The notes below the pieces were generated by a model. It was given only the letters and a program-made list of their open reading frames with translations, had not been told where the DNA came from and ran no database searches. From contig JACVRR010000006.1 of assembly GCA_014534345.1 (NCBI GenBank), positions 1 through 44,848 of the forward strand: DNA of 44,848 bases, read 5' to 3'. Source of the stretch: Thermoleophilia bacterium. GTDB lineage: Bacteria > Actinomycetota > Thermoleophilia > Gaiellales > Gaiellaceae. Positions within the stretch are counted from its first letter, which is position 1; the number at the start of each line of letters is the position of its first letter. The translations under genes were made by a program, and so were the position numbers. Of the stretch, positions 8,050 to 15,571 are shown one piece after another.

Positions 8050-9181
8050 ACACCTCTAGCGCCCGGCTGACCGCGCGGCCCCGATCGACCTCGGCACCCA
8101 GCTCGGCGAGCACGAGCTCGACCCCGGCCAGCGCGGTGGCGACGTCGAACACGTCGAACCAGCCGATGTGGCCGATGCGGAAGATCCTCCCCTTCAACTC
8201 GCCCTGGCCGCCGACGAGCTGGATCCCGAAGCGGTCTCGCAGCACGAGCAGCAGCTCGGCGGGATCGACCGGCTCGGGTGCGCGGATGGCGGTCACGACC
8301 GCCGAGCGGTCCTCGTCCGGCGAGAACAGCTCGAGCCCCATCGCCTTCGCGCCCTCACGGCACGCCCGACCGAGCCGGACGTGGCGCTCGAAAACCGCGT
8401 CGAGCCCCTCGTCGAGGATCAGCCCGAGCGCGACGTCGAGCGCGCGCACCAGCGAGACGGCCGGCGTGACCGGCGGGTCGAGCTTCTCCTGCGCGCGCCG
8501 CGTGCGTTCCCAGTCGAGCAGGTAGCGCGGCGAGGCCGACCCGCGGGCCGCCTTGAGCGCCGCGGGCGAGACGGCCACGAGCGACAACCCGGGCGGTGCC
8601 ATCAGCGCCTTCTGCGATCCGGACGCGACCACGTCGACTCCCCACTCGTCGGTCTCGAGCGGGACCGCGCCGAGGCTCGACACCGCGTCGACGACGACCA
8701 GCGCGCCCGCCTCGCGGGCCGGCGCCGCCAGCGCCGGCAGGTCGACGACGACTCCGGTGGAAGTCTCGGAGTGGGTGAGGAACACCGCGCGGGCGCCGCC
8801 GGCGTCCGCGAGCGCCAGGCGCAGGTCGGCCGGCTCGGGCGTCTCGCCCCAGGCGTAGCGGACGTGGACGAGGTCGCCGCCGTAGGCGTCGACGAGCTCG
8901 GCCCAGCGCTCGCCGAAGTAGCCCGCCGAGACCACGACCGCGCGGTCGCCCGGCGAAAGGACGTTCGCCACGGCGGATTCGAGCGCCCCCGTCCCCGGGG
9001 TGGTGAAGAGGAGCACGTCGCCCTCGGTGCGCGCGACGGCGGCCAGCCGCCCGAGGCAGCGGGCGTAGATCTCGCGGAAGTCGGGCCCGCGGTGGTGGAG
9101 GACCTGCTCCGAGAGCGCCGCGAGCACCGCCGGGGGCACGGGCGTCGGCCCCGGCGTCAGCAGGTAGCGCTTCTCGGGCAC
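7994..9181 (-). CDS. Class V aminotransferase, probable phosphoserine or serine-glyoxylate aminotransferase
   Basis: The 395-residue protein has the alanine/serine-glyoxylate aminotransferase layout: LTPGPTPVPPAVL, HHRGPDFREIY, FTTPGTGALESAV, VVDAVSSLGAVPLETDEWG, and the PLP lysine in SGSQKALMAPPGL. Its position directly before serA makes a role as the phosphoserine aminotransferase (SerC function) likely, as known for class V enzymes in several bacteria lacking classical SerC; photorespiratory-type serine-glyoxylate exchange is the alternative. GTG start, with TAGCCT eight bases upstream, whose TAG is the stop of the previous gene. The C-terminal ~18 residues are encoded inside the 89-bp repeat. 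Confidence 0.88.
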   Translation of the reverse strand: MPEKRYLLTPGPTPVPPAVLAALSEQVLHHRGPDFREIYARCLGRLAAVARTEGDVLLFTTPGTGALESAVANVLSPGDRAVVVSAGYFGERWAELVDAYGGDLVHVRYAWGETPEPADLRLALADAGGARAVFLTHSETSTGVVVDLPALAAPAREAGALVVVDAVSSLGAVPLETDEWGVDVVASGSQKALMAPPGLSLVAVSPAALKAARGSASPRYLLDWERTRRAQEKLDPPVTPAVSLVRALDVALGLILDEGLDAVFERHVRLGRACREGAKAMGLELFSPDEDRSAVVTAIRAPEPVDPAELLLVLRDRFGIQLVGGQGELKGRIFRIGHIGWFDVFDVATALAGVELVLAELGAEVDRGRAVSRALEVYEAPMGSFTGAGRREGSV

Positions 9182-9192
9182 TCGGCGTCAGG

Positions 9193-10122
9193 CTAGCGCG
9201 CGACGGTGACGACGTTCTCCAGCGGCTCGCCGCGGGCGAGGCGGAGGAGCTGCGCGACGACCAGCTCGCGCCGGCCGCGCTCGGTGCCCTCGGTGTGGCC
9301 CGACGAGTGCGGCGTCATCACGACGTTGTCGAGCTCCCCGAACGGGAATGCCGACGGCGCGGTCCGCTCTCCGCGGCGCTCGGGGTACCGCCACCACGTG
9401 TCGAGCGCGGCGCCGGCGATCCGGCGCTCCTTCAGCGCCTCGTAGAGCGCGCGCTCGTCGACGAGCCCGCCCCGGGCCGGGTTGAGCAGGTAGCCCTCGG
9501 CGCCGAGCAGGTCGAGCTCGCGGCGTCCGATTAGGCGCTCCGTCTCGCCGGTCAGCGGCAGCGCGAGGAGGACGACGTCCGCCTCCGACAGCAGACGGTC
9601 GAGCTCGTTCAGCCCGCCGAGCCAGCGGAGACCGTCCGCGGTTCGTCCCACCGGCGTCCGCGTCACGGCCGCCGCCTCCATGCCGAACGGCCGCACCAGC
9701 TCGACCGTGCGCCGCGCGATGTGCCCGTACCCGACCGCACCGAGCGTGCGTCCGCGGAGCTCGCGCTCGAGCGGCGGACGCAGCCACTCACCGTCGCGCA
9801 GGGCGCGGTCGTACGCGAGGAGGTGGCGCGTGAGGGTCAGCATCGTCAGCACGGCCCACTCGCCGATCGCGTCCTCGTGGGAGTAGGCGTTGCAGAGCGC
9901 GCACCCTGGCGGCAGCGCATCGCGCTCGATCGAGTCGGCGCCCGCCGACAGCGCCTGGACGAGCCTTAGCCGCCGCGCGCCTCGGGTGTCGTCGGCGGTC
10001 AGCCGGTTGCAGACGACTGCGTCGGCGTCGGCCAACTCGTCGACGAGCTCGACCTCGGGGACGTCGCGCAGACGCTCGTCGAGGTTCAGCCAGTCGCTGA
10101 ACAGAGCGACACGGACGCGCAC
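9193..10122 (-). CDS. D-isomer-specific 2-hydroxyacid dehydrogenase
   Basis: This 309-residue NAD(P)-dependent dehydrogenase has the Rossmann region LGAVGYGHIARRTVELV, the Arg-containing LLNPARGGLVDERALYEAL, and the catalytic His in NVVMTPHSSGHTEG. Residues before ~90 form the substrate-binding half. Substrate is not evident; glyoxylate/hydroxypyruvate reductase would fit the neighbouring serine genes. Unlike SerA it has no ACT domain. The GTG start at VRVALFSDW follows TAGCGT eight bases upstream (10131-10136); the ORF can extend to 10812 but that part has no homology and overlaps an opposite gene. Confidence 0.88.
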   Translation of the reverse strand: MRVRVALFSDWLNLDERLRDVPEVELVDELADADAVVCNRLTADDTRGARRLRLVQALSAGADSIERDALPPGCALCNAYSHEDAIGEWAVLTMLTLTRHLLAYDRALRDGEWLRPPLERELRGRTLGAVGYGHIARRTVELVRPFGMEAAAVTRTPVGRTADGLRWLGGLNELDRLLSEADVVLLALPLTGETERLIGRRELDLLGAEGYLLNPARGGLVDERALYEALKERRIAGAALDTWWRYPERRGERTAPSAFPFGELDNVVMTPHSSGHTEGTERGRRELVVAQLLRLARGEPLENVVTVAR

Positions 10123-10175
10123 GCAGCCGGACGCTACCTGGCTGCGGCGGCGACCGGCCGTCCGCCGCCGGCTTC

Positions 10176-10188
10176 TAGGGTCCGCGCC
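10176..10188 (+). promoter_or_regulatory. Leaderless start motif TAGGGTCCGCGCC
   Basis: TAGGGT (10176-10181) is followed by seven bases and then the ATG at 10189. The same 13-base layout and nearly the same sequence recur at 21106, 22071 and 38639 (minus). It most likely is a -10 element with transcription starting at the start codon. Confidence 0.6.
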
Positions 10189-10803
10189 ATGGAAGCGCTG
10201 CTCGCGTTCGCCGCCGCGCTCGTCACGCTGCGCCTCGCCGGGCGGCTCGCGACGCGCTGGCGGGAGCGCCGCTCGCCCCACCTCGCCGCCTGGTCGGCCG
10301 CCCTCGCCGCCTACGCGATCGCGTCCGGGGCGCTCGCAGCAGGCGCGGCAGCCGGGTGGAACGAGGCGGCGTTCCGCGTCTACTACCTGGGCGGGGGTCT
10401 CCTGACGGCGCCGCTGCTCGGGGCAGGCTCGCTGCTGCTCGCCGGCCGGCGGGCGGTCGTCCCGGTCGTGCTCGTGTACGCGGGGGTCGCGTCCGGCGTC
10501 GCGCTCGCCGAGCCGCTCGCGGCGCCCGTCTCGGGGACGGAGATCCCCGAGGCCCAGCGTCACTTCGACCTCTTTCCGGCGCGCGTGCTCGCGATCGCCG
10601 CGAACACGGCCGGCACGCTCGCGGTCGTGGTCGTGGCCGCGGCGACCATCCGCCGCCGGCCCGTCGGTAACGCCCTGATCCTCGCGGGCGTGAGCGTCGC
10701 AGCCGTGGGCAGCGCGCTCTTCGGTCTCGGCGTCGCGGGGACCGCCGCATCGCTCGCGATCGCCGCGATCCTGCTGTACGCCGGCTTCGTCGCGCGCCGC
10801 TGA
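10189..10803 (+). CDS. Integral membrane protein, unknown function
   Basis: The 204-residue protein consists of about six to seven hydrophobic helices with short loops; positively charged stretches (RWRERR, TIRRRPVG) mark cytoplasmic sides. One larger loop near residue 110-125 (SGTEIPEAQRHFDLFP) links helices. I recognise no family. It is divergent from the 2-hydroxyacid dehydrogenase (66 bp between starts) and has its own leaderless motif, so it seems to be a single-gene unit. Confidence 0.75.
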   Translation: MEALLAFAAALVTLRLAGRLATRWRERRSPHLAAWSAALAAYAIASGALAAGAAAGWNEAAFRVYYLGGGLLTAPLLGAGSLLLAGRRAVVPVVLVYAGVASGVALAEPLAAPVSGTEIPEAQRHFDLFPARVLAIAANTAGTLAVVVVAAATIRRRPVGNALILAGVSVAAVGSALFGLGVAGTAASLAIAAILLYAGFVARR

Positions 10804-11025
10804 CGTTGCCATCCCAGGCGCCGGCCGTTGTCCACACAGGCACGCAGGCTGACGCGGGAATCCGTCTTTTGCAGCAGCTTTCTACAGGGTTCGCGAGCGT
10901 GCCGTAAGCATCCCGTAAAGATTTCGTCCGCGGGGGAGCCCCGCTGGTACGGTCGCCGCCGCACAGAGACGTCAGCTCGTTCGATCCGAGCCGGTCACCC
11001 GTGGGCTCGTGTCGGACCCGCTGCC

Positions 11026-11031
11026 AGGAGG
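11026..11031 (+). promoter_or_regulatory. Ribosome binding site of the Rpf-like gene
   Basis: A perfect AGGAGG lies ten bases before the ATG at 11042 and decides between that ATG and an earlier one at 11009. The 11042 start also puts the signal peptide at residue 1. Confidence 0.8.
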
Positions 11032-11041
11032 TTCTCACCGG

Positions 11042-11716
11042 ATGCAGAGACTGTCGACCCTCGTCGCCGTTCTCGCGCTCTCGGCCGCAGCCGCCCCGGC
11101 GTTCCTGCTGGCCGCGGTCGCGGTCGAGGACGCGACGCCGGCGGCGGCCGAGACCGAGCCGACCCCGACGACCGCCGCCGTGACGGCAACCGCGACGGCC
11201 GCCTTTGCCGAGCGCGAGCGGCGCGTGAGGCCGAAGCCGCCGCGGCGGCGCCAGGCGAACAAGCTGCCCCGTGGCAGCCGGTACCTCGTCGCCCACATCC
11301 GCCGGCACCAGCGCGCCACCTGGAACTGGCAGCGCGTGATGGCCACGCGACTGACGCCGTCGGCCTTCGCCGTGCAGACTGCGCGGAGCAAGTCGTACCG
11401 CCGCTGGGTCCTCCGGTTGTGGAAGCGGCGCCATGCCCAGGCGCGCCGCCAGGCGCAGAACCCGCCGAACGAGTGGGCGTGGCGTTGCATCCAGCGGTAC
11501 GAAGGTGCCTGGAACGACCCGAACCCGCCCTACTGGGGCGGCCTGCAGATGGATTGGTCCTTCATGCGCGCGTACGGCGGGCACCTGCTGCGGCGGAAGG
11601 GCACCGCCGACCGCTGGACGCCGCTCGAGCAGATGTGGGTGGCCGAGCGCGCGCTTCGCGCGGGCCGGGGGTTCTACCCGTGGCCGAACACCGCGCGGCG
11701 CTGCGGCCTCTTGTAG
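11042..11716 (+). CDS. Secreted Rpf-like/transglycosylase-like protein
   Basis: The 224-residue product starts with a signal peptide (hydrophobic to ~residue 27), then a low-complexity Thr/Ala/Pro and Arg-rich linker, and ends with a resuscitation-promoting-factor-like fold at ~145-224. There the catalytic Glu is E154 in CIQRYEGAWND, followed by YWGGLQMDWSFMRAYGG and AERALRAG; C149 and C221 match the conserved Rpf disulfide. Rpf enzymes cleave peptidoglycan and help dormant actinobacteria regrow. It is exported and probably acts at the wall. A strong terminator follows directly, so it is monocistronic. The upstream 238 bp contain no gene. Confidence 0.88.
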   Translation: MQRLSTLVAVLALSAAAAPAFLLAAVAVEDATPAAAETEPTPTTAAVTATATAAFAERERRVRPKPPRRRQANKLPRGSRYLVAHIRRHQRATWNWQRVMATRLTPSAFAVQTARSKSYRRWVLRLWKRRHAQARRQAQNPPNEWAWRCIQRYEGAWNDPNPPYWGGLQMDWSFMRAYGGHLLRRKGTADRWTPLEQMWVAERALRAGRGFYPWPNTARRCGLL

Positions 11717-11744
11717 CGTGGGGGAACGAACGGTTCCCCCCACG
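11717..11744 (+). terminator. Terminator after the Rpf-like gene
   Basis: Starting at the base after the stop codon, CGTGGGGGAAC pairs with GTTCCCCC(C)ACG around a four-base loop (one bulged C). A pyrimidine stretch ending in TTTT follows about 15 nt later. It is a strong intrinsic-type terminator hairpin. Confidence 0.75.
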
Positions 11745-11795
11745 GGCCCCCCTCCCTTTTGCACCTCCTGGTGACGGACGCCTGCGTGCGCTCTC

Positions 11796-12171
11796 GCGGA
11801 GGCAAGCTCCGCTTCGCGCAAGGGACCGCCTCGCCGTTGCAGGGCACTCTTTGCCTTGCAGGCCTGCGCGGCGGGGGCCGCGCGCAGGCCAGGAACTCCT
11901 ACGAAGACTCCTGACGCCTCGCGCGCGGCCGGAATGGGGGCTCGTCCCTCGCCAGCATTCCGGCCGGCCGATGGCCTTGGGAAGGACCTCGTGGCTCTGA
12001 GCCACGAACCGCCGCTCACCAGCCACCGCCGTCCGCACTGTCAGGCGTCGCGGTCCTCAGCCGATCGATCGCCGCGTGATCCGTCCTCGCGCCCGCGAGA
12101 CAGCGCTCTCGCGGGCGCGACCTCTTGGCCGCGCGATTCTCGTCGCCGCGAAGCGCGGAGCGCTTCGCGGC
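11796..12171. repeat. Array of six hairpins in gene-free DNA
   Basis: This stretch has no convincing gene but contains six separate inverted repeats with perfect stems: 6 bp at 11796-11812, 10 bp at 11861-11890, 10 bp at 11927-11965, 8 bp at 11989-12007, 14 bp at 12087-12120 (loop CAGCGC) and 12 bp at 12045+100 to 12171 (12145-12171, loop GGA). Stem sequences differ from each other, so this is not a simple repeat family. It could be a structured RNA, a series of terminators, or protein-bound DNA. Function unknown. Confidence 0.8.
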
Positions 12172-12184
12172 TAGGCTTACGGTC
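12172..12184 (+). promoter_or_regulatory. Leaderless -10 (TAGGCT) before the 33-residue ORF
   Basis: TAGGCT at 12172-12177 stands seven bases before the GTG at 12185, the same layout as other putative leaderless genes here. It begins immediately after the last hairpin of the array. Confidence 0.45.
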
Positions 12185-12286
12185 GTGGGACGCGGATCTC
12201 GGTCGATCAGGCGCTGGCGGAACGACCGTCAGCGCAAGAAGAAGGAACGCCAGAAGCGGCGCGCCGCGGCGGCGCCCCGCCGGTAG
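12185..12286 (+). CDS. Tiny highly basic protein (33 residues)
   Basis: GTG-initiated ORF of 34 codons. The product starts MGRGSRSIRRWRNDRQRKKK and continues with an Arg/Lys-rich then Ala-rich tail; more than half the residues are basic. Such proteins may bind RNA, like small ribosomal proteins, but I cannot assign a family. Support comes from the TAGGCT element at leaderless spacing and from composition unlike random GC-rich frames. The ligase gene starts 26 bp downstream. It could be spurious. Confidence 0.5.
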   Translation: MGRGSRSIRRWRNDRQRKKKERQKRRAAAAPRR

Positions 12287-12312
12287 CCACCGCAACCGGC
12301 TACGACAGGCGC

Positions 12313-13371
12313 GTGAACCTGCCCGTCGGCCCTCCGCTGCCGCCCATGCTGGCTCGGCTCGCCCGCGAGCTGCCGACCGGTGACTTCTTCTTCGAGCCCA
12401 AGTGGGACGGCTTCCGCTGCCTGGCCTTCCGGGCCGGCGACGAGGTCGATCTCCGCTCACGGCACGACCGGCCGCTCGCGCGGTACTTCCCGGAGGTCGT
12501 CGAGGCGCTGCGGCGGCTGCCCGCCGCCCGCTTCGCGCTCGACGGCGAACTGGTCGTGCTCCGCAGGAGCGGCTTCGACTTTCCGTCGCTGATGGCGCGC
12601 CTCCACCCGGCGCCGACGCGGGTCGAGCGGCTCCGCCGCGAGACACCGGCCCTGCTGATCGCGTTCGACCTGCTCTCGCTCGGTGACGACGACCTCCGCG
12701 CGCGGCCCTTCGCCGAGCGGCGGCGCCTGCTCGAGGAGGTCGTCGCCCCGGACGCAAGCGGGGTCTTCCTCACGCCGCTGACGGCCGACCCGTCGATCGC
12801 GGCGACCTGGCTCGCCCGGTTCGCGGGGGCGGGGATCGACGGCGTCGTCGCGAAGGGGCGTGCCGCCGAGTACGTCCCCGGCTCGCGCACGATGGTCAAG
12901 GTGAAGCCGGAGCGGACGGCGGACTGCGTCGTCGCCGGCTTCCGCTGGCTCGTCCACCGCGCCCTTCCGAGCTCGCTCCTCCTGGGGCTGTACGACGAGG
13001 CGCGCTTGCACCACGTGGGCGTCGTCTCCTCGTTCACGGGACACCAGCGCGAGCGGCTGCTCGAGGTGCTGCGCCCGCTCGTCGTCGAGCTGGCGGGGCA
13101 TCCGTGGGAGCACGGTTTCCTCGTGGAGGGCGGCGCAACGGGCAGGCTCCTCGGGGCCGCCGGGCGCTGGACGCCCGACATGGTGCGGGACTGGGTGCCC
13201 GTCGCCCCCCGGCTCGTCTGCGAGGTCGCGTACGACCAGCTCGACGGTCGCCGCTTTCGTCACCCGGCGCGCTTTCGCCGCTGGCGTCCCGACCGCGAGC
13301 CCGCTTCCTGCGGCTTCGACCAGCTCCAGGTCGCCCCCGCGGACATCGGCCAGCTACTCGCCGCCGCGTGA
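12313..13371 (+). CDS. ATP-dependent DNA ligase (LigD ligase domain, stand-alone)
   Basis: The 352-residue enzyme has nucleotidyltransferase motif I FEPKWDGFR with K30 as the adenylated lysine, motif III (LLIAFDLLSL), motif IV DGVVAK, motif V MVKVKPERTADCVV, and an OB-fold C-terminal part. It seals nicks, probably in non-homologous end joining, since the LigD polymerase homolog follows 81 bp downstream. In mycobacteria these domains sit in one LigD polypeptide; here they are separate genes and no 3'-phosphoesterase domain or Ku gene is in view. GTG start; a weak TACGAC lies six bases upstream. Confidence 0.93.
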   Translation: MNLPVGPPLPPMLARLARELPTGDFFFEPKWDGFRCLAFRAGDEVDLRSRHDRPLARYFPEVVEALRRLPAARFALDGELVVLRRSGFDFPSLMARLHPAPTRVERLRRETPALLIAFDLLSLGDDDLRARPFAERRRLLEEVVAPDASGVFLTPLTADPSIAATWLARFAGAGIDGVVAKGRAAEYVPGSRTMVKVKPERTADCVVAGFRWLVHRALPSSLLLGLYDEARLHHVGVVSSFTGHQRERLLEVLRPLVVELAGHPWEHGFLVEGGATGRLLGAAGRWTPDMVRDWVPVAPRLVCEVAYDQLDGRRFRHPARFRRWRPDREPASCGFDQLQVAPADIGQLLAAA

Positions 13372-13452
13372 AGAGGCCGCCCGTCTCGTTCGGCCCTCGG
13401 ACGCCCGCTTCGCTCGCCGGCCGCACCGCCGCGGCTGGCGAGCGGCTGCGCC

Positions 13453-14286
13453 TTGACCCTCGTACGCGTCTCCAACGCCGGCAAGCCCCTCTGGCGGGAC
13501 GGGTTCACGAAGGGCGAGGCGGTCGCGTACTACGAGCGAGTCGCGCCCGTCCTGCTTCCGCATCTGGCCGGACGCCCGGTGACGCTGCGCCGGTTCCCGG
13601 ACGGCGTCGACGGTCTCAACTGGTACCAGTTCCAGTGGCCCCGTGGGCATCCGGACTGGCTACGGAGCGTCGTGCTGGGGCGCTTCGCCTACTGTCTGGT
13701 CGGGGACGTTCCGTCGCTTCTGTGGGCGGCCAACCTGGCGGCCGTCGAGCTGCATCCGCTGCTCGCGCCGGCCGAGCGGCCGGACGAGCCGTCGTTCGTC
13801 GTGCTCGATCTCGACCCGGGGCCGCCGGCGGGGCTGGCCGAGTGTCGGCGCGCGGCGCTGGCGGCCCGAGACGTCCTACGGAAGACGGGGCTGCAGTGCT
13901 TCGCGAAGACGTCGGGCTCGCTCGGCCTGCACCTCTACGTGCCGCTCGCGCCGGGGCACCGCTTCGCCGCGACGAAGGCGTTCGCGCGCACGCTCGTGGA
14001 GCGGCTGGCGTCCGAGCTGCCCGAGCTCGTCGTCGCGCGAACCGCCGTCGAGGGACGGCGCGGCAGGGTGCTCGTCGACTGGGTCCAGAACTCGCGCCGG
14101 CGGTCGACCGTCGCGGCGTACTCGCTGCGGGCCGGGCCGACGCCCACCGTCTCGACGCCGGTGACGTGGGACGAGGTCGAGGGTGGAGCGTCGCTCGTTT
14201 TCGGCCCAGCGGAGGTGCTCGCCCGGGTCGAACGGGTCGGCGACCTCTTCGCACCCGTGCTGCGAGACGACCAGCGGCTCCGCTAG
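13453..14286 (+). CDS. LigD-type polymerase/primase domain protein
   Basis: The 277-residue protein matches the archaeo-eukaryotic-primase-like polymerase domain of LigD: VRVSNAGKPLW start, two catalytic Asp in FVVLDLDPGP (D119, D121), KTSGSLGLHLYVPL with K152 and H160, and the third Asp in VLVDWVQN (D209). It adds nucleotides or ribonucleotides at broken ends before ligation. A TTG start is chosen because no ATG/GTG lies near the beginning of homology. It follows the ligase gene in the same direction and probably shares its transcript. An inverted repeat (GCTCGCCGGC...GCTGGCGAGC) lies just before the start. Confidence 0.92.
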   Translation: MTLVRVSNAGKPLWRDGFTKGEAVAYYERVAPVLLPHLAGRPVTLRRFPDGVDGLNWYQFQWPRGHPDWLRSVVLGRFAYCLVGDVPSLLWAANLAAVELHPLLAPAERPDEPSFVVLDLDPGPPAGLAECRRAALAARDVLRKTGLQCFAKTSGSLGLHLYVPLAPGHRFAATKAFARTLVERLASELPELVVARTAVEGRRGRVLVDWVQNSRRRSTVAAYSLRAGPTPTVSTPVTWDEVEGGASLVFGPAEVLARVERVGDLFAPVLRDDQRLR

Positions 14287-14343
14287 CCGGCCGGCGGCGG
14301 AAGCGGTGCGCGGGGGACCGCCGCCGTCCCCCGCACCCGGGAA

Positions 14344-14562
14344 TCAGCGCGCCTTCGCCCGCTCGCGCTCGTACCGCTCGCGCAGGTCGAACTGCGTGTC
14401 GGCCTCGCGGCGGGTGGGAGCGTCTGCGGCCGCGATGTCCACGCCGCCGGCGAACGCCGCCCGCGGCTCGCGGCGCCGGCGCGCGTTCAGCTCGGCGTAC
14501 GCGATCCCGCCGAGGACGAGGATCCCCACGATCGCACTGACGATCAGGTACCACGCTGGCAT
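14344..14562 (-). CDS. Small single-pass membrane protein (short paralog)
   Basis: The 72-residue protein has one N-terminal transmembrane helix (YLIVSAIVGILVLGGIAYA), an RRRR stop-transfer stretch, and a soluble tail with ADAPTRREAD. The same plan and the APTRREA motif occur in the 183-residue protein at 15568-16119, so it looks like a version lacking the large C-terminal domain. A GAGGAGG site precedes the ATG. Function unknown; conserved positions around APTRREA suggest a shared partner. Confidence 0.72.
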   Translation of the reverse strand: MPAWYLIVSAIVGILVLGGIAYAELNARRRREPRAAFAGGVDIAAADAPTRREADTQFDLRERYERERAKAR

Positions 14563-14717
14563 CCGGCAACCTCCTCGAGAGCTCGTCGTCTTGCACTGCT
14601 AACGGCGAAAGGCGCGATCCGGCTACGGCAGCCGCGTGCGAGTCGGAGGTCGTCGCGTCGAGCGTTCCGGTCGCCACGAGCCCGAGGGGCGGCGGGTAGC
14701 GCGAGGCGGCCCGCGCG

Positions 14718-15134
14718 CTACTCCCCGATCGCCTTCAGCAGCACGCGCTTGCGGCGCCGGCCGTCGAACTCGGCGTAGAACACCTGCTCCCACGGACCGA
14801 GATCGAGCTCGCCGTCGGTGATCGCGAGCACCACCTGGTGGCTCATCAGGTGCCGCTTGAGGTGTGCGTCCGCGTTGTCCTCGCCGTCGTTGTGCCGGTA
14901 CTGCTCGACCGGCTCGTGCGGCGCGAGCCGCTCGAGCCAGTCGTCGAAGTCCTGGATCAACCCCGACTCCGCGTCGTTGACGTACACCGCCGCCGTGATG
15001 TGCATCGGGTTGACGAGGCAGAGCCCGTGCCGGATCCCCGACCTGCGCACGAACTCCTCGACCTGCGGCGTGATGTTCAGGTAGTCACGCCGGTTCGGCG
15101 TCTCGAACCACAGGTACTCGGTCGCGTGGCGCAC
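14718..15134 (-). CDS. YjbQ family protein (UPF0047)
   Basis: The 138-residue protein has the YjbQ signature: [21 protein letters not shown], an internal [19 protein letters not shown], the downstream [25 protein letters not shown] and a C-terminal [13 protein letters not shown]. Family members have weak thiamine-phosphate synthase activity in enterics, but their real role is uncertain. Length is typical. GTG start, with TACTCT six bases upstream, so likely leaderless. It is placed between the short and long members of an unrelated small membrane protein family. Confidence 0.9.
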   Translation of the reverse strand: MRHATEYLWFETPNRRDYLNITPQVEEFVRRSGIRHGLCLVNPMHITAAVYVNDAESGLIQDFDDWLERLAPHEPVEQYRHNDGEDNADAHLKRHLMSHQVVLAITDGELDLGPWEQVFYAEFDGRRRKRVLLKAIGE

Positions 15135-15190
15135 GCGCCGAGAGTACGCGCAGGCGAGGGGACCGACCCTCGGAAGCCGGTCCCCTTCTC

Positions 15191-15571
15191 CTAGGCCGAC
15201 AGCAGCCGCTCGAAGAACGAGCGGTAGCGCTGCAGGGCGATGCGCAGGTCCTCCGTCGACACGTCCTCACCGCGCGACCACTGCCCCTCGAGCTCCTCGC
15301 GCTCCTCGGCGAACGTCTCGGCGAGGCGCTGCATCAGCTCCGCGACGAGGGTGTCGGCCTGCTCGACCGACGTGCGCGGCTCGTCGACGAAGCCGACCTG
15401 GATCGCCTCCCAGCGCTCGCGGAAGCGCGCCGCGTCGTCGCCGCCGAGCAGCGGCTGGAGCGCCGTGTCTCCCTCGGCTGCGCCGCGTTCGCGTCCGAGC
15501 GGCTCGTCGGTGTCCGCATCGCGCGCGCCCCGCGCGATGCCGGCCGTGGTCGGGCGCTCCCCCGCGCTCAT
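15191..15571 (-). CDS. Soluble protein with domain shared by its neighbour
   Basis: The 126-residue protein has a disordered N terminus and, from ~residue 45, a helical domain: [27 protein letters not shown]... then a C-terminal ...[17 protein letters not shown]. This resembles the second half of the neighbouring 183-residue protein (EWEKTQARFVDDPQTAIHDADDL ... LRQALRHYRALFEELL), so the two are paralogous modules, one membrane-anchored and one not. The ATG overlaps the neighbour's stop (ATGA), indicating coupled translation. Function unknown. Confidence 0.8.
   Translation of the reverse strand: MSAGERPTTAGIARGARDADTDEPLGRERGAAEGDTALQPLLGGDDAARFRERWEAIQVGFVDEPRTSVEQADTLVAELMQRLAETFAEEREELEGQWSRGEDVSTEDLRIALQRYRSFFERLLSA

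Noticed and set aside
10804-11041. ydaO (c-di-AMP) riboswitch before the Rpf-like gene
   Set aside because: Only short fragments resemble the motif and the invariant 3' block is missing, so it is not called as a feature.
11796-12171. CRISPR array or integron attC sites as explanation for the hairpins
   Set aside because: The stems are all different, there are no regularly spaced identical repeats, and no cas or integrase gene is nearby.
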